Shown here in pieces: positions 45,501-56,800 of a DNA stretch of 64,000 bases. A model generated the notes under the pieces. The model was not told the origin of the DNA. It was given only the letters and a program-made list of their open reading frames with translations, and searched no databases. The position numbers were made by a program, and so were the translations under genes. This DNA comes from Saussurea involucrata (taxonomy: Eukaryota > Streptophyta > Magnoliopsida > Asterales > Asteraceae), in the NCBI GenBank assembly GCA_033807775.1, contig CM066326.1:85970873-86034872 (forward strand), in the 5' to 3' direction. Each line of letters begins with the position of its first letter. Position 1 is the first letter of the stretch.

Positions 45501-46267
45501 GTGCATTCAGTGCTCAAATGTCGATCCACTGAGACAAATGGTTCTCAACTGAGTAAACATGCCCGAATGCTAAACAAATCTGTGAAAACCATAACAAATG
45601 GTTCTTAACCGAGTAAGACATGCCCGAAGTGCATTCAGTGCTAAAAAATCGTTCTAAACCTCAAAATGGAACATGAGAAGTGATGTAGGTTTCTTCAAAT
45701 CAAGATCGGGATGAAAACCGAGATAATCGAGAAGTTTAAACCACAATGTCCACCTGAAATTGTTAGTCGGTGAATCGTACAAGAAGAAAACAAATAGAGA
45801 GTATGAATCGGATTACATTCAAATCATCAATGATATTTCCACAAAAAAGAAACAACCAGAGAAGAAAGTATCGAAGAAATAGAGTATGAACCGTTACCTG
45901 TCTAAAGGATAGAAATCCAGATCAAGCAATTGAGAGTAGCCATATGAAAAGACCAATCGAGATGAAGAAACCGAGATGAGCCATATGAAAATCTTGTGAA
46001 TCCTATAAGAAGGAACAACCAAATAGTACAAATCATTTCAGTAGTACTCTGGTATGGTGTGAAACGAGGTTGGAGATGAAAGCGTATGGGACTCTTGGTA
46101 TGGGTTGTCTCGGTATGGGCTAAGACGTGAAGAGGTAGAAGGGGTTGTAAACTAAAAGGTGTTCAACTTGTACATTTTGCTTTAAAAGTTGTAATTAAGA
46201 GATTTTATGATTTTAAGCTTTAAAGGGTAGTACCTTATGCCTTATAGGTAGTTCTTAAGACTTTAGA
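42508..46267 (-). mobile_element. Helitron B (about 3.76 kb)
   Basis: The minus-strand 3' end has a hairpin (cctgtgcgttgcacgg) and CTAG at 42508-42511, preceded by A at 42507. The 5' region (46140-46267) resembles the 5' region of Helitron A (gctttaaaagttgtaattaa and agacttta motifs). The exact 5' base is uncertain; TCTAAAGTC ending at 46267 is the best candidate. No Rep/helicase coding. 42540-45100 shows no recognisable gene, though several spliced-looking fragments may be present. Confidence 0.6.
45142..45344. repeat. 28-30-bp tandem repeat, about 7 units (copy 1)
   Basis: Units of tcgattgagaggtgcaaatt plus gaatcaaaa and variants with ggagaaaacagaaatcaaaa. Confidence 0.9.
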
Positions 46268-46280
46268 TGTAAATGCATAT

Positions 46281-49200
46281 ATATAAGTAGTGGTAGTCCT
46301 TAAAGACTTTATATAATAAGGAAACATGCTTTACTAAGACAAAAAATTTAACATAAAGTAAACAAAAAAACAAAATTTTCAACAAAATTTTATTGGAAGT
46401 TCTTACCATTAGCCTCAAGATTCAAATTCTTTTAACCACTTAAAAGAACACGGTCTTCTTCTTGGAAACCACAATTACAATGCTTTGAATGGCACTAAAT
46501 TTAGTTCTAACAATGTCCACACTATAATGTTATTACAGCTAAAAATGCAAAACACGCTAAAGAGTAAATTTAATGCTTACCCCACACACAACGGCAGATC
46601 ATCTAAGTTTATATTCTACATCAATAAAAAAAAGAAATTAAAACCAAAAAAACATATGAAAAAAATTAAAAACTTGCAACACCAAATACCATTTTGCAAA
46701 ATCAGCACCCAAGGTCGTCTTGGTCTAGCCTAATTTCCTCAACAAATTCCCTTAGCCACTGGTAGTATTCAAAAACAAAGTCAAAAGAAATTGGCAAGAC
46801 AACCACCAAAAGCGTTTAGTCGACACTAAAAGACACCAAAAGAGAATGGAAGCAAATCAAAGTTTCATTGCAGCAACAAAAGAGAATAAAAAAATAAATT
46901 TCTCGAACCTGAAAGCTATTTCACAAATCTGTGTTCTTTGCAGAGGAGATCAGCCGTAAAACAATGCACCTTGTTGTAAAACTCTGGTGGACATAAATAC
47001 TTTGAATCAAGATGTGAACCTGCATATTTATTTCTGCATCTTTTTATTGACTTCTAACATAAAATAGCATAGGCAGAATTGAACAAAACGCACAGGAAAC
47101 AAAAAGTAAATATTAATCGCAAGAAGCCCATGAAATTCACCATTTTTGCAGTCAAAATAAATAAATTTTAGGCATAACATGTGAAAAAGTTTGAATCTGA
47201 GACTTGATTAAATCTAATCTTAGGCAAAAAAATCAGAAACAACAACCTATACACTTGATTAAATTTAACATCAAAAAACAACCACCAACACACATAACAG
47301 ACCATGTAATCTGGACTACAACTAAATAAACATAGTGAGAAACCTGATCACGCCTGAATCTGAGACTGGAGAGAAACCAAGACAACAATTGGGAATCCTT
47401 TGCTATTAGTTCTTGGTTGGGACTCTGCTGCTTATAATACTAATATACAAAAAAACTTACATAAACTATCATTACACAAATAATGAACAAATCTGGTCAA
47501 TTTCCACATGAGAAAGCATCAAGAACCCTAAAAAGTAGGTGAAAGATCGTACCGAAGGTGGGAAACAATCCTCAGCAGCTCGTCGATGAACAGAGGAACG
47601 TCCGAAAATCAAAGATTATGGTGTTGAACCTGAAGTGAGGAAAAGGTTCTTCTATTCCTCGATGCATATACTTTCTTCTTCAAGTCTGTGATGGCCTAAA
47701 TCATATAAACAATTAAAGCTGCAAAAAAAGAACAAAAATTGAGCAAACTTGTGTGCATTAAACTAACAAAAAAGAATTGTGATTTAATAAACATGGACAA
47801 AGGATCAACATTTATGCAACTATTTTCTTTTACCTCAAAAATTGCGCTAGAATAGGAAAGGTAAACAGGCCCTTTAACATTTTAGCTTTCAAAGATCAAA
47901 TCATTTCATTAGCGTACTGTGAGGCAATCATGCTATGGCACATTGCCAGCTTGGCAGTCAAGGAAAGACTAAAGCCTTCACAAGATTTGTATATACACAT
48001 ACAGATTTTAAAAAATATGTAGATAACAAAATAATGTATCTGATCCTATAAATGGCCTGGTTGGACATCTAGAGTATCTCGTGCCAAAAATCAATCAGTA
48101 CCTTGTCATTAATGTTGATGAAACTGTGACAAAACTTTTCAATGCACTGAAGTTGTTCGTTTTGCTGGGATATAGATGCAGCCACCATGTTGCAAAGAAA
48201 GCCAACACCTTGTGCAAGCTCAGACTCAAACTTATTTACAACTGACCTATTACCAGCATTCAGTTTATCCTCTCTTGCTGCATAAAGTTGTGAAACAAAT
48301 AGTTAGAGATGCAAAAAACAAGTAGACAGAAAAACATGACCATTATATAAGAGAATACATACCAATCTTCATAAATAATGACGCGTTGTCTTGAAGAGCT
48401 TTCTCTAAGTCGGACCGGAGAACACATGCTTGCTGAGCCAACGCATTTTATGTACACAATATTCATCTTAATGTAAAAGATGCAAAGTGACAAAAACATT
48501 GACACCAAAAACAATCAGATATACCTGCTTTTTTCTGTTCATATATGATAAAATCTCGCTCCTTGAGAGCATACTGACATCTCTTCAGCGTGTCCTCAGT
48601 ATTAGCTAACACCGTATTTGTTTGGTTCAAGTTGTCCTACAAAGAAAAAAAAAGATAATAATAATAATAAATAATATTAAGAATTCCACAACAATTACAA
48701 GTTAATTTACCTGTGTTGACTCAAGTTTGTTGCTCAAAGCAGTGCACTCCTCTACCCGGGCATTAAATTGAGTTTGCAATTCCAGATATTGCTGTATTTG
48801 GACCAAATAGTATTAAAGAGATTGGAGCAACAGCTGAACTACATTGCCAAACATTAACTTGCTTCTAGCACACAAACAAACAATAAAATAGTGTACCTTT
48901 TGTTGGGTTTCTATCTTAATTCCCATTTGATCGATCTGATCTGCCATTGACTAAACAAATATAGTATAATAAGAACAGATGCATCTGATACAAATCTCAA
49001 ATGGGTGCATCATAGGTTCCTCACAGAAATTGAAGATAGAAAACAGGGTAAAAGTGGAAATTCTCTGAACAGATCCATGAGCAAACTGTGAACAACACAA
49101 CACGACAAAGGATTGTTTACCCAAATCTTGACAAATAAAGAGAAGTTAGGGGAAGATTGACGAAGAACATACCAAAATTAGGCGGTGAGGAAGCGATGGA

Positions 49201-49669
49201 GACTGGAGAAGCATAATAGGTCTCTCGATTCGATTTTAGGTATGGAGATTGGAGAAGAGATGGGGATTTGAAATAGTTGTGATCTTCGGAGGTCTCAACA
49301 CTTTCCGACTCACACCGTTTATATACAACCAAGCGATGGAGAAGGTAGCGTATGGGAGCTTCTATTCCTGGAAGAAAGGTATGGTCTACGAACTGATGAG
49401 AAGAAAGAATGGTTGTACCATGGGTATGGTAGGTGAAGACGGTATGGTGTAAGGTGAGGAGGTAGAGAAGTACTCTGGTCTGGTGGGTATGGTGAGGTAA
49501 GGTCCCGATTTTTGTTGTGTGTAAACAAAAAGGTATTGGAGTTGTACCTAATGCATTAAAATTTGTAATTAAGAGTTTTTTTCAAATTCATGCTTTAAAA
49601 ACTTGTACATTGTGCTTTAAAATTTGTCTTTAAGACATTAGGTGTATATGCTTATATATGTAGTATAGA
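46281..49669 (-). mobile_element. Helitron A, second copy, 3'-truncated
   Basis: 5' end TCTATACTAC at 49669, T at 49670. The hairpin/CTAG 3' end is absent because the duplication breakpoint joins it directly to Helitron B of copy 1. Confidence 0.6.
48102..48950 (-). pseudogene. kinesin-5 stalk fragment (copy 2)
   Basis: Same five exon blocks and splice borders as 40938-41786. The first exon differs slightly in its last residues (IETQQK against IENLQK). Confidence 0.85.
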
Positions 49670-49671
49670 TA

Positions 49672-52600
49672 CTAGTAGTGTGACCGTGCAATGCACGGGT
49701 GAGAAAATGTATTGTAGAGTATGTAAAATAGACATGATGCATTGAGTATTAAAATTACTCTTATGTGAATTTTAACAATCTATTGCATATATTGAACAGT
49801 GGATCGATCTCGTTAACTAACGGAATAATATTCCGTACATCAATCTACAAACATAAAATAGGCAATGAGTATTAACGATAATGGTGCAATTTCAAGTAGA
49901 ATTCAAGAAAAATAACATAATAAATTGACACCTTTTTCTATAAAAAGGACGTAGTGCAAGAAAACTTTTACTTCAAACAACGAAAAAGATGTACAAAATT
50001 TAATGTAGGCAAAATCCATCATATGATTTAAAATTGTCTATCCAAAACATGCTTCCGAGTAACCGCAAATGAAGACTTATCAATATACCCTCTCTAATTC
50101 TTTACGACCAAAACAATCCCGATGTAATAGCTCCCTAAGCTTGGTATACAAAATCTGTAACCATGAATACACTCAAAATTAGCTCAACTATTTTCTGGCC
50201 CTTGAAATCCTAAAATTAGCTTCTTGAAACCAAAGGTGAGGAGCCCCAAGGCCAACAAATATTGAACTGGAGCATCATCGTTGTTATCAGTGGCAAGAAT
50301 CATAGGTTGGCCACAGTATTAGGGGATATCAACTTCAAATTCAAGGAATGACTAAATGGGGCCAGCAATAATATTTATAATCCACAAACACTGAAGCAAA
50401 AGTTGGCTTTGTAACAACATAAGTTGAATGAAACCAACAACAGCAACTTGTCTATAACAGACCTTCACATCTTCAATTCTAATCAGGTTCACAGTGGAAA
50501 AAAGATCATGAAAACATCAACGTCGAGTTCAATACTAAACCATGGCCTCTTACTGAGTCTGTTGATGATGACAATTCTTTAAGCAAGGCTCTTTACTTCT
50601 ACACAATAAGTTTGCTTCCCCAATAACCGCTCTCCCACTTCTTGACATCTGCAAACAATTAAAATTTTCAATTATCTAACAATCTACAAGCACAAAAAAT
50701 GTCGAACTAAAGACTACCCACCAGCAGCCTCCGAAGGCAGCAATCATAGTTTTCTTGTGTTGGGACTTTGTTGATATCAATCTTGATATTTGTAAATGTT
50801 AGCCTTTTAAAGTTTATATAGGCTATCACCATGTCAGAGGAATCAACAAAGTAACATGGTTTCTAGAATACTTGCAAGATATAAGCATAATAGACATGGA
50901 TTCATATAAACAAAGTGGGTTGCTTCCTAAAAAGAATAACAACAAAAAGAAACCATCTGTGGAAAGAGTGTAACAACAAGATCGATTATCCTTAAAAATA
51001 TCATTTACCTAGATCATTCCTTAAAAATATACTGGGGTTTGAAAAACATATTTCGTTAAAATTGAATGCATACCATTTCATGTATCAAACCACATTATGT
51101 TATTATATGATCCTAAAATCATAAAATGGTAGAATCACGGATGAGATTTTCAATACATTCACTTGTTAGTTTTTTTTATTTACCGTGAAGTGCTATATTA
51201 TATATTAGAATCAATATGGATACAACTAAACAAATCTTACGAAAATTAGAAGAATACGAGTATCAAAGTTGATTTGTTTTCAATTTTACTTTGAAAAACT
51301 TTGATGGGGAATACAAACCTATGTTTTATCAATGTATTTAAATTGATTTTCATACAAGTTTTTAAACAACCTTATGATACCTCATGTCCTCAACCAACAA
51401 ATTAAAATTGACCATTACTTGAAGTCTTGAACCATTCAATGCCTAAGTGTTACTAAATTTCCATGCTTACCGAGGTGGGAATCCAAGTTCAAGTCTTTTC
51501 AACAACTTGTGAAGCTCTCATCACACTCAAATGTTATATACAAATTAAAAATACTTAATGACCATCGGTACACAAGGCATGAATTTGTCATTTATCAAAA
51601 ACACTAAAGTGAGAAATGTAAATTCAATAAAATCCAAAAAACATGGTACCAACAGAAAGATAAGTGATGTCTTTTATTGAACTGTAAAGCAAAAATAATC
51701 ACCAAAGCAGTGACAAACCTACATGTACATCCTCTATATCTTTGGAAAATTTTATTAAAAGTTTGCAACTGCAACTCTGCAAGTTTGCTTGAAGAATATC
51801 AAATCAAATCTTAAGAACACAATTATATAGAAGCAGTTTGCATATGTCCAAATAATTTTATTTGAAAATCATGGAAGGACTTTAGTTATGTAGTGATCCT
51901 CTAGTACCCTTCATATGTAATAATCAACTTAAGAAGCATGAATTTCCTGCTCAAAACAAAATCCTTGATGTAACCTATTGGAGCCAAGTTCAATAATTTG
52001 AAGTTCATGAAAGTGTTCACCCACATCAGCTGCTGGTGTCAGTATATAATAATAACAGAAGCCGTAAATATGCTCGTTTTCTCTACAATAATTGAAACTC
52101 TTTGTCAAATGGGGACCGATAAATCACCCATTGGTGCTTACCAAGGTGTGCTCAAATAGTAACTATAATGAACGCAAAGGAGAAACGATATTTAAGAGTA
52201 CATTATAGTGTATCTAGAGAAACATAAATCAGAATTTAAAACGATGTTTAAACCCTGAGGTATACCTGAGTAAGAGGAGTCGAATGAACGTATACCTGCA
52301 AAATTCGATTGAGAGAGCACACAGAATCAAAATCGGTTGAGAGGAGAAAACAGAAATCAAAATCGATTGAGAGGTGCAAATTGAATCAAAATCGATTGAA
52401 AGGTGCAAATTGAATCAAAATCGATTGAGAGGTGCAAATTGAATCAAAATCGATTGGGAGGAGAAAACAGAAATCAAAATCGACTGAGATGAGCAAACAT
52501 AAATCAAACAACGCATAATCAAAGAAACCCTAAATGGAGAGTATGAATGGTATACCTGCAAAATCGATTTGTGTCTTTGTCGAGATAAAATTTTACCTTT

Positions 52601-53432
52601 TGGGTTCGAATGCTGATCTCTTGAATGGTAGATTTCAAGATCCAATCGCATACCATTTTTGAGGTGCATTCAGTGCTCAAATGTCGATCCACTAAGACAA
52701 ATGGTTCTCAACTGAGTAAACATGCCCGAATGCTAAACAAATATGTGAAAACCATAACAAATGGTTCTTAACCGAGTAAGACATGCCCGAAGTGCATTCA
52801 GTGCTAAAAAATCGTTCTAAACCTCAAAATGGGACATGAGAAGTGATGTAGGTTTCTTCAAATCAAGATCGGGATGAAAACCGAGATAATCGAGAAGTTT
52901 AAACCATAATGTCCACCTGAAATTGTTAGTCGGTGAATCGTACAAGAAGAAAACAAATAGAGAGTATGAATCGGATTACATTCAAATCATCAATGATATT
53001 TCCACAGAAAAGAAACAACCAGAGAAGAAAGTATCGAAGAAATAGAGTATGAACCGTTACCTGTCTAAAGGATAGAAATCCAGATCAAGCAATTGAGAGT
53101 AGCCATATGAAAAGACCAATCGAGATGAAGAAACCGAGATGAGCCATATGAAAATCTTGTGAATCCTATAAGAAGGAACAACCAAATAGTACAAATCATT
53201 TCAGTAGTACTCTGGTATGGTGTGAAACGAGGTTGGAGATGAAAGCGTATGGGACTCTTGGTATGGGCTGTCTCGGTATGGGCTAAGACGTGAAGAGGTA
53301 GAAGGGGTTGTAAACTAAAAGGTGTTCAACTTGTACATTTTGCTTTAAAAGTTGTAATTAAGAGATTTTATGATTTTAAGCTTTAAAAGGTAGCACCTTA
53401 TGCCTTATAGGTAGTTCTTAAGACTTTAGATG
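49672..53432 (-). mobile_element. Helitron B, second copy
   Basis: CTAG at 49672-49675 with hairpin cccgtgcattgcacgg, a cleaner stem than in copy 1. The 5' end lies near 53432 and merges into (TA)n. Confidence 0.6.
52315..52508. repeat. 28-30-bp tandem repeat, about 7 units (copy 2)
   Basis: Counterpart of 45142-45344, with a few substitutions. Confidence 0.9.
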
Positions 53433-53457
53433 TAAATGCATATATATATATATATAT

Positions 53458-53577
53458 AGGGTCTCCTTCTTTTGTTAACCAGTGCATATATACACATCAG
53501 GCAATTGTAATATGTGCATATATGCAATGCCCGATGTGCATATATGCAATACATGAAAAAGTTAACAAAAGAAGGAG

Positions 53578-53582
<5 letters not shown>
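53458..53582. mobile_element. 125-bp foldback MITE in a TA repeat
   Basis: Perfect 22-bp inverted ends, agggtctccttcttttgtta (53458-53477 of 53479) and their complement at 53561-53582. TA on both sides is consistent with a Stowaway-type (Tc1/mariner) insertion, although the TA-repeat context makes the duplication uninformative. Confidence 0.75.

Positions 53583-53665
<83 letters not shown>
53583..53665. repeat. (TA)n microsatellite upstream of NSN1
   Basis: About 41 TA units, ending 150 bp before the NSN1 start codon. Confidence 0.95.
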
Positions 53666-53666
<1 letters not shown>

Positions 53667-53721
53667 TTACCAAAAAAATAACAAAAAATGTAATGCTTAT
53701 ATTTGATGGAGGGAGTAATAT

Positions 53722-53816
53722 GTATATATTTCGGCGCCTCCTCCTTCAAAAACCCTAATCTGCTGCCATAAGCCCTTCTCCTCCTCTCCCTGTAAACCTC
53801 CCACCACCAAGCAAAC
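53722..53816 (+). promoter_or_regulatory. NSN1 core promoter/5' UTR with telo-box
   Basis: A TATA-like tatatatttc lies at 53722-53731. The telo-box AAACCCTAA is at 53750-53758, followed by a pyrimidine-rich leader (cccttctcctcctctccctg). Telo-boxes near the start site are typical of plant genes for ribosomal proteins and ribosome assembly, which fits NSN1. Confidence 0.6.
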
Positions 53817-56800
53817 ATGCCGAAGAGAAGCAAAAGTAAATTCGATTTTATACATTCAATCAGAACCCTAATTGTTTTCAATTTATGTACATGTGTGTGT
53901 TCATCTATCCTTTTTTTGTTGCTCAAATTTGATCGATATATTTGTCTATGAATGTGCAGAGAGTAAGAGTAAGAGAGTAACATTGAAGCAGAAGCACAAG
54001 GTGATAAAGAAGGTGAAGGAGCACCATAAGAAGAAGGCAAAAGAGGCGAAGAAGCTTGGTTTGAACAAAAGGCCTAAGGTTGAGAAGGATCCAGGTATCC
54101 CTAACGATTGGCCTTTTAAGGAACAAGAGCTCAAGGCTCTCGAAGCTCGTCGTACCAAGGCGCTTGAGGAAATTGAGCAGAAAAAAGCTGCTCGTAAAGA
54201 GAGGGTAATTTGTTTTTGTTTAGTTTGTTTTATGGTTCATTGCTTTGATGTGTTTTATTTGGAATTTTGGATCCAATATGTTTGGTATAGTCTCAAATGA
54301 GAATGTTGTTCTTCTTAAAACCTTATACTTTGTTATGCTAATATAACCAAAACCAAAAGTAGGGGGTTCAGGGCAGAGACTGACCTAGGAAAATTTTCAG
54401 GGAAATTTGTTCACAAAATCATCATTGGTCTGTTGGTTAGTTCATTGTTTTTTCATATGTGAGGTCCTGCTCAGGTCTTTTATTGCAATTTTTTCTAGAA
54501 ACATAATAAATCTGAAATTAAAAAAGGTAAAGACTAAGAAAATGATACTAATGGGATTCGAACTCAGGTCCAGGCTGGAAGAAAAGCCTTGCAAACCAAC
54601 TATACCGAGGGAAATATGTGTGCTCATTGTAGTTTCAAAATATATATGGTTGCACATAACAAATTTACACTCCAACGGAGGAAAGAAACGGTGGCACATG
54701 CCACCACTGCTACCACCTATGAGGTTACAACGGTCAAAATCTGAAATAGAGGTCTGGACTGTGATTCGATATAACGGTTAACGCCCTTGAAAATAGTGGT
54801 CTAATAATAAGTAGAATTGTAAATATGTACAAGTTAATTTCTTATATGTACCGAATAAGACTATATAGTTTCAACATCAAAACATTAACCTAAACAAGCT
54901 TGTTGAGTAGCTGTCAGACTAGTAGTGGCACCTAGATTTACCCCTGCTATTTTGCACCGCTATTTGGTCTATGCCTGAGTTTGTCTTGAAGTTTAAATTT
55001 GAAATAAAATTTAAGTGGTAAAACATACTCTTTTGTTGTCATATGCGTTAATAATTTTCTTGCTATCTTGGGTACAAGTCATTTTGTTTCTGAGAGATAT
55101 TTATCAATTCAAAAAGCCTTCTGCTACAAAGCGTTGATCTAAATTGGCACCATATTACTTCAGGCCAAAAAGAGGAAGTTGGGTCTATTGGAGGATGATG
55201 GTGATGATATCACCAATCTCGCCGAACAGGTTTCTGCCAAGGAGAAAGAATCCGGAGAGAGAAAAGCCGCTAGTGATACCAATGCTACAAGTAAAACCCG
55301 TGGTATGTGACCATAAATGGTCTCTTTAAACTTTTACCGGCTTATCTTTACTCCAATGCAAATATGGTTTCGGTATCATCTTTCTGAAAGTTTTTTTGGG
55401 TTTTTTGGACCATTCAGAGAGGTTGTTTTACAAGGAGTTGGCAAAAGTTATTGAAGCATCTGATGTCATTTTGGAAGTGCTTGATGTTCGGGATCCCATT
55501 GGTACCCGTTGTATCGATATGGAAAAGATGGTCTTGAAAGCTGGTCCTGAAAAACATCTTGTGTTGCTTCTCAATAAAATAGGTAATCTTCTTGTCCTAT
55601 ATGCTTTTCGTCCTTGAGGTTGACACTGCTTCAGTTGGAGTTAGAGATGGCCAAATGGGCCCACCCTGGCCCGGGACTGTTTGGGACCAGTTTGGGCCCG
55701 TCGGTCCTTAACCAGTTACGATTTTCATCCAAAAACAAGGCCTGACCCGGGTCTGGCCCAGTTTTTTATATAAAATTTATTTTTAAATGTATTTCTTAGT
55801 ATATTTTTAAATAAAAACGTATTTGTTAATGTATTTAATTGATCTAATTATAATAAAATGTTTTTTTAAAACTTAAGTATTTTTATAGTGCATTTGATAG
55901 ACCCAACTATAATAAAAACGTATTTGTTAGTGTATTTGGTTGACCAAATTCTCCAATTTTTTTTATAATTTAAAAATCAATTTTAAAAGAAATATTTTTT
56001 TTACGTGGGATCGGTTTGGGCCCGGTTCAAATAACCGGTCCTTCGTTTTTGGGTCGGGACCGGTACCGGTGACGAGATCACAATTTGGGACCGAGACCGA
56101 TTTCAGACCGGCCCGGCCCGGGACTGGTTCTCATAACCGGGCCTTATAAAGCTTAACCGGTCCTGCGTATATGGGTCGGGACCAATTAAGGACCGGTGGT
56201 CTGGTCTAGACCAAATGGTCTGGTCTATTTGCCCGACAACATGCTCATTATCCTTTGACTAATTCCTGTGCTTACCTGTGGCTTACTATCTTCTGGAAAC
56301 TTGGATATTAGATCTCGTTCCTCGTGAAGCTGCTGAAAAGTGGCTCAAGTATCTAAGAGAAGAGTTGCCAACAGTTGCTTTTAAATGTAGCACACAAGAA
56401 CAGAAATCTAATCTGGGGTGGAAAGCCTCCAAGGCTGCAAAAAAGACCAACAATCTTTTGCAAACAAGTGACTGTCTAGGAGCAGAAACTCTTTTAAAGC
56501 TACTGAAGAATTACTCAAGAAGTCATGAGGTATCTTTTAACAACATTACAAATGTGTTTTTCTTGTTCTTCCATATTTAGGAGAAGGCGAAGGATCGTGT
56601 GAGAAGTTGTGGTTAACGTGAGAAGCGTGAGAAGTAGATCTGAACCGTTGATCACTTTTAATCAAATGCCTTCGCATGAATTGCGCCTTAAAAGGGAATT
56701 GATCTCTTTTAAGCGCGATTCATGGATGGGCTTGAGATTAAAAGTGATCAAGGGTTCAGATCCAATTCTCATGTTAACTCAACTTCTCACGCGATCCTTT

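Larger units (their letters stand above)
39118..46280. repeat. 7.16-kb direct tandem duplication, copy 1
   Basis: It starts atataagtagtggtagtcct and is repeated at about 46281 with a constant offset of 7163-7164 bp across its length. It contains most of Helitron A and all of Helitron B. Scattered single-base and short indel differences show the copies are separate loci. Confidence 0.92.
46281..53444. repeat. 7.16-kb direct tandem duplication, copy 2
   Basis: Colinear with 39118-46280. Example offsets: the kinesin fragment, the Helitron junction (49672 vs 42508) and the 29-bp repeat all shift by 7163-7173. It ends in (TA)n, where a small foldback element is inserted. Confidence 0.92.

Noticed and set aside
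39118..53444. The 7.16-kb repeat as an assembly artefact
   Set aside because: The copies differ by scattered substitutions and indels and have different outer flanks, so they look like two real loci, although reads were not available.
53862..53872. Second telo-box-like gaaccctaat in NSN1 intron 1
   Set aside because: One mismatch to AAACCCTAA and downstream of the ATG; it may contribute but cannot be supported as a promoter element.
53426..54040. 204-codon minus-strand frame overlapping NSN1 exons 1-2
   Set aside because: Its length comes from a Tyr-Ile run translated from (TA)n and it opposes a well-supported gene.
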